From Pseudomonadota bacterium (GTDB lineage: Bacteria; Pseudomonadota; Gammaproteobacteria; Burkholderiales; Burkholderiaceae_C): a DNA stretch of 13,038 bases. The stretch is from the NCBI GenBank assembly GCA_023390985.1, contig JAEWBU010000091.1, positions 1 to 13,038 of the forward strand, given 5' to 3'. The position numbers were made by a program, and so were the translations under genes. Under the pieces are notes generated by a model, which worked only from the letters and a program-made list of their open reading frames with translations, did no database searches and was not told where the DNA came from. Positions 1-6,000 of the stretch are shown piece by piece. Positions within the stretch are counted from its first letter, which is position 1; every line of letters begins with the position of its first letter.

Positions 1-59
1 GCGCACAGCGCGGCCGCCGCGGCGGCGATGGCAAGCCAGGGGGCGCCGGCGGCGCTCAT
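1..59 (-). CDS. N-terminus of an unidentified, probably membrane-anchored or exported protein (truncated by window edge)
   Basis: Only the first 19 codons are inside the window, reading MSAAGAPWLAIAAAAAALC. The start is well supported by a strong Shine-Dalgarno run (GAGGGGGAGG on the minus strand, bases 65-74) five bases before the ATG. The run of Leu, Ile and Ala looks like a signal peptide or first membrane helix without an obvious basic N-terminus. The gene starts 20 bases after the stop of the 60-residue gene on the same strand, so the two are probably co-transcribed. The family cannot be told from this fragment. Confidence 0.6.
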   Translation of the reverse strand, partial: MSAAGAPWLAIAAAAAALC

Positions 60-79
60 TGCAGCCTCCCCCTCTCGAT

Positions 80-262
80 TTACGGCCAGGCGCCGTCGCG
101 TCCGACCACCGCACGGGCGAAGAGGTAGCTGTCGCGGCCGCGCTCGCTCAGGCCGTCGAGGTCGACATGGCCGCTCGAGTCACAGGGGAAGGCATAGCCG
201 CGGCCGCCGGCGAGCGGGCGGAAGCGCAGCAGGAAGGCGGGAGAACCGGCGGTGGCTGGCAT
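80..262 (-). CDS. Conserved small hypothetical protein, 60 aa
   Basis: A 60-residue soluble protein with no signal peptide or membrane segment. It contains the blocks FRPLAGGRGYAFPCD, GHVDLDGLSER and YLFARAVVGRD, a pattern I associate with a short uncharacterised protein common in Burkholderiales genomes; its function is unknown to me. The start is fixed by a good GAGGAG Shine-Dalgarno sequence (minus strand, bases 269-274), six bases upstream of the ATG. The stop is TAA at 80-82, followed closely by the ribosome site of the next minus-strand gene. It is transcribed away from yceH, sharing a 204-bp divergent intergenic region. The single Cys (in PCD) is not part of a recognisable metal site. 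Confidence 0.72.
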   Translation of the reverse strand: MPATAGSPAFLLRFRPLAGGRGYAFPCDSSGHVDLDGLSERGRDSYLFARAVVGRDGAWP

Positions 263-466
263 GGCGAACTCCTCGTGAAGGGGACGAGGTGATCGTGCGG
301 ACCGGCGGTTGTCGCGCGATGTCGCGCGCGGTGCCGCCGCATGTCAAATGCGGCGCCGGGATTTCAGATGCAACACGCGGCGCCGTCTCGGGTGTCGCGG
401 CCGGCGTCATCCAGCCACCGCGCAGATGCGCGAGGTAAATTGCGCGTCCTCGCCACACGAAACCCG
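263..466. other. Divergent intergenic region with a GC-rich hairpin
   Basis: This region separates the minus-strand 60-aa gene from yceH. It holds one clear inverted repeat: CGCCGCAT (335-342), a five-base loop GTCAA, and ATGCGGCG (348-355). No T-tract follows, so it is not a standard terminator. A TAAATT at 436-441 could be a -10 element for yceH, but I see no matching -35. Open frames can be read through the region, but they lack ribosome sites and look like GC-driven noise. Confidence 0.35.
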
Positions 467-1135
467 ATGTCCAACCTCCGCGCGCTCTCCCTGTTCGAAA
501 TCCGCGTCCTCGGTGTGCTGTCCGAGAAGCAACGCACGGTGCCCGACAGCTATCCGCTGACGCTCAACTCGCTCGTCTCCGGCTGCAACCAGAAGACGAG
601 CCGCAACCCGATCCTGGAAATCTCCGACGCCGAGGCCCAGGCCACCCTGGACAGCCTCAAGGCCCTGAGCCTCGTGACCGAATCGAGCGGCGGACGCGTC
701 TACCGCTACGGGCACAACCTGGACGGCGTGCTGAAGATCCCCTCGCAATCGATCGTGCTGCTCACCGTGCTGATGCTGCGGGGGCCGCAGACGCCCGGCG
801 AACTCCGGATCGCGTCGGAGCGCATGCACAACTTCGCCGACATTTCCTCCGTCGAAGCCTTCCTGGAGGAACTGGCCGACCGCCCCGCCGGCGCACTCGT
901 CCGCAAGCTCCCACGGCTTCCCGGCGCACGGGAAAGCCGCTGGACGCACCTGCTGGGGGGTGAGCCGGCCGTTGGCGAAGCCGCGGGGCCCGTCGATGCC
1001 GGCAGCGAAGACCTCTCGCTGGGGGAGGCCGCCGCCTTGAAGGCTCGCGTGGCACGACTCGAGGCCGAGCTCGCGGGCGTGAAGGCGCTCCTGGGCCGCG
1101 TCTGCTCCGAGCTGGGGATCGACGGAACGCCCTGA
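467..1135 (+). CDS. yceH: YceH family protein (DUF480), 222 aa
   Basis: The N-terminal half carries the family hallmark: residues 13-52 read VLGVLSEKQRTVPDSYPLTL, continue through LVSGCNQKTSRNP and end in ILEI. A second conserved block, RGPQTPGELR, lies at residues 105-114. Structures of the family show two winged-helix domains; the cellular role is not established. Residues 185-217 form a Leu/Ala/Glu-rich helix with heptad character (ARVARLEAELAGVKALL), a likely coiled coil common at the YceH C-terminus. The length agrees with E. coli YceH (about 215 aa). I chose the ATG at 467 because homology begins there; the frame stays open upstream to 341, but that extension is low-complexity. The ribosome site is weak. 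The gene converges on the deacylase with 15 bases between stops. Confidence 0.9.
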   Translation: MSNLRALSLFEIRVLGVLSEKQRTVPDSYPLTLNSLVSGCNQKTSRNPILEISDAEAQATLDSLKALSLVTESSGGRVYRYGHNLDGVLKIPSQSIVLLTVLMLRGPQTPGELRIASERMHNFADISSVEAFLEELADRPAGALVRKLPRLPGARESRWTHLLGGEPAVGEAAGPVDAGSEDLSLGEAAALKARVARLEAELAGVKALLGRVCSELGIDGTP

Positions 1136-1150
1136 GCTGCGAACCCTCCC

Positions 1151-2089
1151 TCAGGGCAGCGGACGCGTGAGGTAGACGAGCTCGCGACCGACGATGGCCT
1201 TGCGGGTCGGCATGAAGATCGTGCAGCCGTCGCAGGGCGAGCGGATCTGGCGTTCGCCATCGGTGGCGATCAGTTCCCCGCGCGCGAAACTTTCCATGCC
1301 GACCACCGGGCGCGAGAACCGCACCCGGCCGTCCTGCACGACTTCGGTCGAGAGCATCTCGAAACGCCGCGGGGGCGCAGGGGGCGCCCATCGCGGATCC
1401 GCGTCGATCAGCCCGAAGTGCGCGAGGAACCGGAGGGTGACCTCGACCGCGAGCTCGCCGGTGGCCTGCAGGAAGTGCTGGCCGCATTCCGCGACGAGCG
1501 CGACGCCGTCCGAGTGCGGATCGCCGTGGCGGCCGTGGAGGATGACGGGCGTGCCCGTGCCGAGGCCATCCGGCATCACCAGATGGATTGCCGGCACGCC
1601 GATGGCCGAGGCGGCGCGGGCATTGCGCTCGAACGCCGGATACACCCAGAAGGGCTCGACCGCCTGCGAGGTCGAATGCAGGTCGAGGATGTGGTCCGCC
1701 GCCGCGAGCACCGGCCGCAGCTCGCGCGCGCGGCGCAGCTCGGGGCTGTCCTCGCCCCCCTCGAGCCAGTCCGGCGACCAGATGCGGTTCAGGTTGTGCA
1801 CCAGCTGCCGGCTGGCGAACGGGTCGTCGTGCGCGAACGACTCGTACGCCTCGACGTTCGCGAAGCTCACGGTGAGCACGCCGCGCAGGGGCCGCACTTC
1901 GCGGTCGAGCAGGTGCGTCGCGGCGACCATGCCGCAGAACTCGTTGCCGTGCGTGAGAGCGTTGACCAGCACGTGGGGACCGGGGCGTCCCGAGTCGAAA
2001 CGGTGGACGTAGGGGATGCCGGTGTTGCCGGCCCGGTACGGGGCCAGGTCGCGCGGCAGGAGTTCGAGCGTGGGTGCGGCGTCTGTCAT
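1151..2089 (-). CDS. Succinylglutamate desuccinylase/aspartoacylase (AstE/AspA) family zinc deacylase, 312 aa
   Basis: A zinc-dependent amidohydrolase of the M14-like AstE/AspA family, which removes acyl groups from N-acylated amino acids or related small amides. Expected residues are present: the zinc pair in ALTHGNEFCG (His47, Glu50), the third ligand in ILDLHST (His138), the substrate-binding NLNR motif (Arg102), and a catalytic Glu in VAECGQH (Glu201). A C-terminal beta region (about 245-312), with CDGCTIFMP, resembles the usual AspA barrel tail. No arginine-catabolism (ast) gene or NAA pathway gene is nearby, so the substrate is unknown. In-frame ATGs at 2104 and 2119 are alternatives; none has a clear Shine-Dalgarno sequence. 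It is divergent from the 134-aa gene. Confidence 0.87.
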   Translation of the reverse strand: MTDAAPTLELLPRDLAPYRAGNTGIPYVHRFDSGRPGPHVLVNALTHGNEFCGMVAATHLLDREVRPLRGVLTVSFANVEAYESFAHDDPFASRQLVHNLNRIWSPDWLEGGEDSPELRRARELRPVLAAADHILDLHSTSQAVEPFWVYPAFERNARAASAIGVPAIHLVMPDGLGTGTPVILHGRHGDPHSDGVALVAECGQHFLQATGELAVEVTLRFLAHFGLIDADPRWAPPAPPRRFEMLSTEVVQDGRVRFSRPVVGMESFARGELIATDGERQIRSPCDGCTIFMPTRKAIVGRELVYLTRPLP

Positions 2090-2243
2090 TCGGGATCCGG
2101 TCATTCGTGCAGGGTCCATGTTGGCATGGAGACGGTACCAGCTCGGCGTCGGACGGCGCCCCGCTCCCATACGAGGTGAGTTCCTGCAGTGGGGAAGATC
2201 GCCTGGGCTTCCCTCCGACGGCCTTCGAGATGAAGATGCGGGC

Positions 2244-2648
2244 ATGGCGAAAAGCCATACGACCGAGCTGGCCGCCGCGGCAGCGGCGGCATTGGAAAGG
2301 CTCGACCTCTACCACGCGTGCCTCGACGAGCTGCTCCGCAACCCGGACGACACCTCGCTCTACCGGAGCAACTCGGACCACTTCGAGGCCATGCGCGCCC
2401 TGACCGCGTCATTGCCCCACGTGCGCATCTGCTGGGTCGACGTCCTGATCAGCCGGGTCGAGTTGCTGGACGGGGCCTGGCGCACCAAGGCAGGCCATGA
2501 CCCGGATGGTTTCGCCCGTCTTCATGAGCGGCACCTCGAAGCCTTGCGCTGTTTCCGGCGGCACTGTTGGGACTACATCAGTGTCGAAGCGGCGCGCGGC
2601 CCGGGTGAAGAGGACGGCGCCCCGGACCTGCCACCCCGGTTCCATTGA
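2244..2648 (+). CDS. Hypothetical protein, 134 aa
   Basis: I do not recognise a named domain. The protein is acidic and mostly helical in appearance, with no signal peptide or membrane helix. It opens with MAKSHTTELAAAAAAALERL, followed by LYHACLDELLRNPDDTSLYRS, a central segment HVRICWVDVLISRVELLDG, and a His/Arg-rich helix (LHERHLEALRCFRRHCWDY) near 95-115. The start at 2244 is chosen because the sequence becomes protein-like there; a purine-rich GAGATGAAG lies just upstream. The frame remains open upstream to 2016 across the start of the deacylase gene, and I regard that as antisense noise. It converges on the LysR gene with 16 bases between stops. Confidence 0.68.
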   Translation: MAKSHTTELAAAAAAALERLDLYHACLDELLRNPDDTSLYRSNSDHFEAMRALTASLPHVRICWVDVLISRVELLDGAWRTKAGHDPDGFARLHERHLEALRCFRRHCWDYISVEAARGPGEEDGAPDLPPRFH

Positions 2649-2664
2649 CCCGGAGCGGGGAACC

Positions 2665-3582
2665 CTACCTCGCCCCGGCCGCCCGCCGGAACAGCTCCTG
2701 CAGCAGGTTGCGCAGCCAGTGCTGCGCCGGGTCGTTGGTCGTGCTGGCGTGCCACACCAGGTGCACGTCGTAGTGCGGCGCGAACGGCAGGGTCCAGCGC
2801 TTCACGTTGGGCAGGCTGGCCGCGTACATGGCCGGGACGATGGCCATCAGGTCCGACGTCGTGACGAGCTCGGGCAGCGCGCCGAAGTGGCGCGCTCGCA
2901 GCACGATGCGGTCCGCCAGGTCCATGGAGACCAGCATCTCTTCGACGCTGCTGTGGAAGGTGGCGGTCGGTGAGGCGACGGCCAGCGCGGCCGTGGCCAG
3001 CTGTTCGCGCGTGAGCGACGAACCGCGCCCGCCGGACGCCGGCTTCCACGCCGGGTTGGTGATCGCCACGTACTGCTCGCGGAACAGCCGCTCGGTCAGC
3101 ACGCCGCGGTGGCGCGGCTGCAGGATGCCCACGGCGCAGTCGATCTCGCGCGCCTGCAGGGCCGTGGCCACGGCCGCGGCGGGCACGCTGATGTTGGCGA
3201 CGCGGGTGCAGGGCGCCTGCTGCCGCAGCGCAGCCGTCAGGCGCGGCAGGAAGAGCATCTCGCCCAGGTCGGAGAGCGACAGGCGCCAGGTGGTCCGGCT
3301 GTTCTCCGGCACGAACTCTTCCAGTCCGGTGACGACGGCCTCCAGCGAGAGCAGGTGGGCGACGACGGCGGGCGCCACCTGTTCGCACAGCCGCGTGCGC
3401 TGAAGGCCCGAGGGCGAACGCACGAACAGGTCGTCGCCGAAGAACTGCCGCAGCCGCGCGAGCGCGTTGCTGGTGGCCGATTGCGAGAGGGAGAGCGTGC
3501 GCGCGGCGGCCGTGACGGAGCCGGTGCGGTGGATGGCCGCCAGCACGCGAAGGAGGTTGAGGTCGAGCTGGCGGAAGTTCAT
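2665..3582 (-). CDS. LysR-family transcriptional regulator (NodD/LinR-like subgroup), 305 aa
   Basis: The N-terminus MNFRQLDLNLLRVLAAIHRT begins the winged helix-turn-helix; the recognition region is GSVTAAARTLSLSQSATSNA (21-40), followed by LARLRQFFGDDLFVRSPSGL. The C-terminal two-thirds is a periplasmic-binding-protein-like effector domain, with TTWRLSLSDLGEMLFLPRL at its start. Length is normal for the family. The LDLNLL opening and the SDLGEMLFLP block place it nearer the NodD/LinR-type branch than the CysB or CbbR types. It is divergent from iorA with 116 bp between starts, the classical arrangement for a LysR protein and its target, so it probably controls iorAB. Two upstream in-frame ATGs (3612, 3654) are possible but would add non-homologous residues. 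Confidence 0.92.
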   Translation of the reverse strand: MNFRQLDLNLLRVLAAIHRTGSVTAAARTLSLSQSATSNALARLRQFFGDDLFVRSPSGLQRTRLCEQVAPAVVAHLLSLEAVVTGLEEFVPENSRTTWRLSLSDLGEMLFLPRLTAALRQQAPCTRVANISVPAAAVATALQAREIDCAVGILQPRHRGVLTERLFREQYVAITNPAWKPASGGRGSSLTREQLATAALAVASPTATFHSSVEEMLVSMDLADRIVLRARHFGALPELVTTSDLMAIVPAMYAASLPNVKRWTLPFAPHYDVHLVWHASTTNDPAQHWLRNLLQELFRRAAGAR

Positions 3583-3646
3583 CCGGAGGTTCTCAGGGTT
3601 CCCCCTGATCATGGACGCGGTGAATGTACCCCATCCACACAATCCA

Positions 3647-3676
3647 TTCGCCAAATGCGACGGCGCTGCTTAGATT
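3647..3676 (+). promoter_or_regulatory. Weak candidate promoter for iorA
   Basis: TTCGCC (3647-3652), an 18-base spacer and TAGATT (3671-3676) would place transcription start near 3683, about 15 bases before the iorA ATG. The -35 match is poor and overlaps the LysR dyad, as expected for an activator-dependent promoter. Low certainty. Confidence 0.3.
3648..3660. promoter_or_regulatory. Candidate LysR-type operator (T-N11-A with dyad symmetry)
   Basis: The 13 bases TCGCCAAATGCGA fit the LysR consensus T-N11-A and contain a perfect dyad, TCGC-N5-GCGA. The site lies in the 116-bp divergent region between the LysR gene and iorA, immediately upstream of a weak -10-like sequence. The position suits activation of iorA by the neighbouring LysR protein. 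This is inferred from pattern and location only. Confidence 0.5.
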
Positions 3677-3698
3677 GCACTGTTTACCCGACCGAAAG

Positions 3699-5879
3699 AT
3701 GGCCGAACGTTCCTTTGCCACCGAAGTTCAGAAGCTGCGCCTGGGCGCCGGCCAGGAGTTCCATGGCGAGGGCATCCTCGCCGTCACCAAGGCGCTGCTG
3801 CAGTCCGGTGTCTCCTATGTCGCCGGCTACCAGGGCGCGCCGATCTCGCACCTGATGGACGTCCTCACGGACGCCAACGACATCCTGCGCGAGCTCGGCA
3901 TCCGCTTCGAGCACAGCGCCAGCGAGGCCACGGCCGCGGCGACGCTGGCGGCTTCCGTCAACTACCCGCTGCGCGGCGCGGTGACCTTCAAGTCCACGGT
4001 CGGGACCAACGTGGCCTCCGACGCGCTGGCCAACCTGGCCTCGGGCGGCGTCACCGGCGGCGCGCTGATCATCGTGGGCGAGGACTACGGCGAGGGCTCC
4101 AGCATCATGCAGGAGCGCTCGCACGCCTTCGCGATGAAGTCGCAGATCTGGCTGATGGATCCGCGGCCCAACCTGCCCAGCATCGTGGACGCGGTGGAGC
4201 GGGGCTTCGAACTCTCCGAGGCGAGTCGCACGCCGGTGATGCTGGAGCTGCGCATCCGCGCCTGCCACGTCCACGGCCGCTTCGATGCCAAGGACAACCG
4301 CCGTTCCGCCTTCTCGCTGAAGGACGCGATCGAGCAGCCGCGGCGCGACACCGAGCGCATCGCCCTGCCGCCGTCGACCTACCTGCACGAGCAGGAGAAG
4401 ATCGCGCAGCGCTGGCCGGCCGCGGTGCGCTTCATCCGCGAGCGCGGGCTCAACGAGTTCTTCGCGGAAGGCACGCAGGACTTCGGCATCGTGATGCAGG
4501 GCGGCCTGTACAACGGCGTGCTGCGCGCGCTGGAGCTGCTGGGCCTGGCCGACGCCTTCGGCCACTCGAAGGTGCCGCTGTACGTGCTGAACGTGACCTA
4601 TCCGCTGGTGGACGAGGAGTTCACGCGGTTCTGCGCCGGCAAGCGCGGCATCCTGATCGTCGAAGAGGGCCAGCCCGATTTCATCGAGCAGGCGGTGCAC
4701 GCCATCCTGCGCAAGGCCGACGTGCAGACCCGGGTGCACGGCAAGGACGTGCTGCCGATGGCGGGCGAGTACACCGGCGGCGTGCTGGTGAAAGGCATCG
4801 CGGCCTTCGTGCAGCGCTACTCGGCGCACCTGGTCAAAGGCCACGCGCTGCCGGCGGCGGCGAAACCGCCAGCGCTGGCGACGCTGGAAGGCAACCCGAA
4901 GGCGATCGCCATCCGCGACGCCACCGCGCAGGTGCACGGCCGGCCGCCCTCGTTCTGCACCGGCTGTCCGGAGCGGCCGATCTTCACGGCGATCAAGCTG
5001 GTGGAGCGCGAGCTGGGGCAGCACCACGTCAGCGCCGACATCGGCTGCCACCTGTTCTCGATCCTGCCGCCCTTCAACATCGGCGCGACGACGATGGGCT
5101 ACGGCCTCGGCTGGGCGGGCGCCTCGGCGTTCAACACGCCCGAGACCGGCAAGCGGACGCTGGCCATCATGGGCGACGGCGGCTTCTGGCACAACGGCCT
5201 CACCAGCGGCGTCGGCAACGCGGTGTTCAACCAGTCCGACAACGTGCTGCTGGTGGTCGACAACGGCTACTCGGCCGCCACCGGCGGTCAGGACGTGCTG
5301 TCGTCCAAGGCGCCCAATGCGATCCGCGCCACCAACCACCCGATCGAGCAGGCCGTGCGCGGCGTCGGCGTGAAGTGGGTGCGCACCGTGGACCACACCT
5401 ACAGCCTGGAGCGCATGCGCGACGCGCTGCGCGAGGCGCTGACCACGCCCGAGAAGGGCCCCAAGGTGATCGTCGCTTCCAGCGAGTGCATGCTGAACAA
5501 GCAGCGGCGGGTGAAGCCGCTCACGCGCAAGGCGATCGGCGAAGGCAGGCGCGTGGTGCGCGAGCGCTTCGGCGTCGATCCCGACACCTGCACGGGCGAC
5601 CACTCCTGCATCCGCCTGTCGGGCTGCCCGTCCCTCACCATCAAGCCGAATCCGGACCCGCTGCGCCGCGACCCGGTCGCCACCGTGGTGGACAGCTGCG
5701 TGGGCTGCGGCCTGTGCGGCGAGGCCGCGCATGCGGCGGTGCTCTGTCCTTCGTTCTACCGGGCCGAGATCGTGAACAACCCGACGCGATGGGACCGGCT
5801 GCGGCAACGCGTCGCTTCCGCGGTGATCGGCTGGTTCCAGGCCCGCATCGACCGCCGGCTGGAGGGCCTCGCAGCATGA
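3699..5879 (+). CDS. iorA: Indolepyruvate-type 2-oxoacid ferredoxin oxidoreductase, alpha subunit (IorA-like), 726 aa
   Basis: The family oxidatively decarboxylates aryl 2-oxoacids (indolepyruvate, phenylpyruvate) with CoA and ferredoxin. The N-terminal pyrimidine-binding domain includes YVAGYQGAPISHLMDVL (40-56) and FKSTVGTNVASD (97-108). The TPP-diphosphate domain has FCTGCPERP (419-427), ADIGCHLF (446-453), and the GDGG...N signature MGDGGFWHNGLTSGVGNAV (491-509) with VVDNGYSAATGGQ (519-531). The C-terminal ferredoxin-like domain has Cys631, Cys637 and Cys643, then Cys667, Cys670, Cys673 and Cys683. The usual second Cys of the first motif is Asp634 (CTGDHSC). The ATG at 3699 fits the domain start; its Shine-Dalgarno (GAAAG) is weak. 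It is longer than archaeal IorA (about 620-650 aa). The stop TGA lies in an ATGA. Substrate specificity cannot be read from sequence. Confidence 0.9.
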   Translation: MAERSFATEVQKLRLGAGQEFHGEGILAVTKALLQSGVSYVAGYQGAPISHLMDVLTDANDILRELGIRFEHSASEATAAATLAASVNYPLRGAVTFKSTVGTNVASDALANLASGGVTGGALIIVGEDYGEGSSIMQERSHAFAMKSQIWLMDPRPNLPSIVDAVERGFELSEASRTPVMLELRIRACHVHGRFDAKDNRRSAFSLKDAIEQPRRDTERIALPPSTYLHEQEKIAQRWPAAVRFIRERGLNEFFAEGTQDFGIVMQGGLYNGVLRALELLGLADAFGHSKVPLYVLNVTYPLVDEEFTRFCAGKRGILIVEEGQPDFIEQAVHAILRKADVQTRVHGKDVLPMAGEYTGGVLVKGIAAFVQRYSAHLVKGHALPAAAKPPALATLEGNPKAIAIRDATAQVHGRPPSFCTGCPERPIFTAIKLVERELGQHHVSADIGCHLFSILPPFNIGATTMGYGLGWAGASAFNTPETGKRTLAIMGDGGFWHNGLTSGVGNAVFNQSDNVLLVVDNGYSAATGGQDVLSSKAPNAIRATNHPIEQAVRGVGVKWVRTVDHTYSLERMRDALREALTTPEKGPKVIVASSECMLNKQRRVKPLTRKAIGEGRRVVRERFGVDPDTCTGDHSCIRLSGCPSLTIKPNPDPLRRDPVATVVDSCVGCGLCGEAAHAAVLCPSFYRAEIVNNPTRWDRLRQRVASAVIGWFQARIDRRLEGLAA

Positions 5880-5892
5880 ACCACAACTACCC

Positions 5893-5981
5893 CGTCATTC
5901 CCGCGAAGGCGGGAATCCAGAGCGTCCGCCTTCCTCGGACCTCGAGGGAAGCACTGGATCCCCGCCTCCGCGGGGATGACG
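5893..5981. repeat. REP-like double-hairpin repeat, copy A (between iorA and iorB)
   Basis: Two 28-bp arms face each other: left 5893-5920 and right 5954-5981, matching at 25 of 28 positions when one is inverted. Each arm is itself a hairpin: ATTCCCGC-GAAG-GCGGGAAT on the left and ATCCCCGC-CTCC-GCGGGGAT on the right, each with an 8-bp perfect stem and 4-base loop. A 33-base variable core lies between them. The left stem also fits the Neisseria dRS3 pattern ATTCCC-N8-GGGAAT, which may be coincidence or convergent. A second copy is at 11374-11458. Elements of this look are scattered in many Burkholderiales genomes. No T-tract follows, so it is not a standard terminator. Confidence 0.93.
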
Positions 5982-5987
5982 GAGAGT

Positions 5988-5993
5988 GGGAGG
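5988..5993 (+). promoter_or_regulatory. iorB ribosome binding site just beyond the repeat
   Basis: GGGAGG is followed by a seven-base spacer to the ATG at 6001. It decides the iorB start: a further upstream ATG (5986) overlaps the site itself, and the second ATG (6004) is spaced ten bases away. It lies seven bases after the repeat ends, so iorB keeps an independent ribosome site. Confidence 0.7.
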
Positions 5994-6000
5994 TTTCTCG

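Noticed and set aside
762..2381. A 539-codon minus-strand frame overlapping yceH and the deacylase
   Set aside because: Pro/Arg/Ala-rich translation; the deacylase in another frame of the same strand carries a complete zinc site.
3684..5807. A 707-codon open frame antisense to iorA
   Set aside because: It mirrors the iorA coding strand in high-GC DNA, is rich in Arg, His, Ala and Gly with no recognisable domain, and iorA has clear catalytic motifs.
5893..5981. Rho-independent terminator between iorA and iorB
   Set aside because: The stems are strong but no T-run follows either hairpin, and the genes encode subunits of one enzyme.
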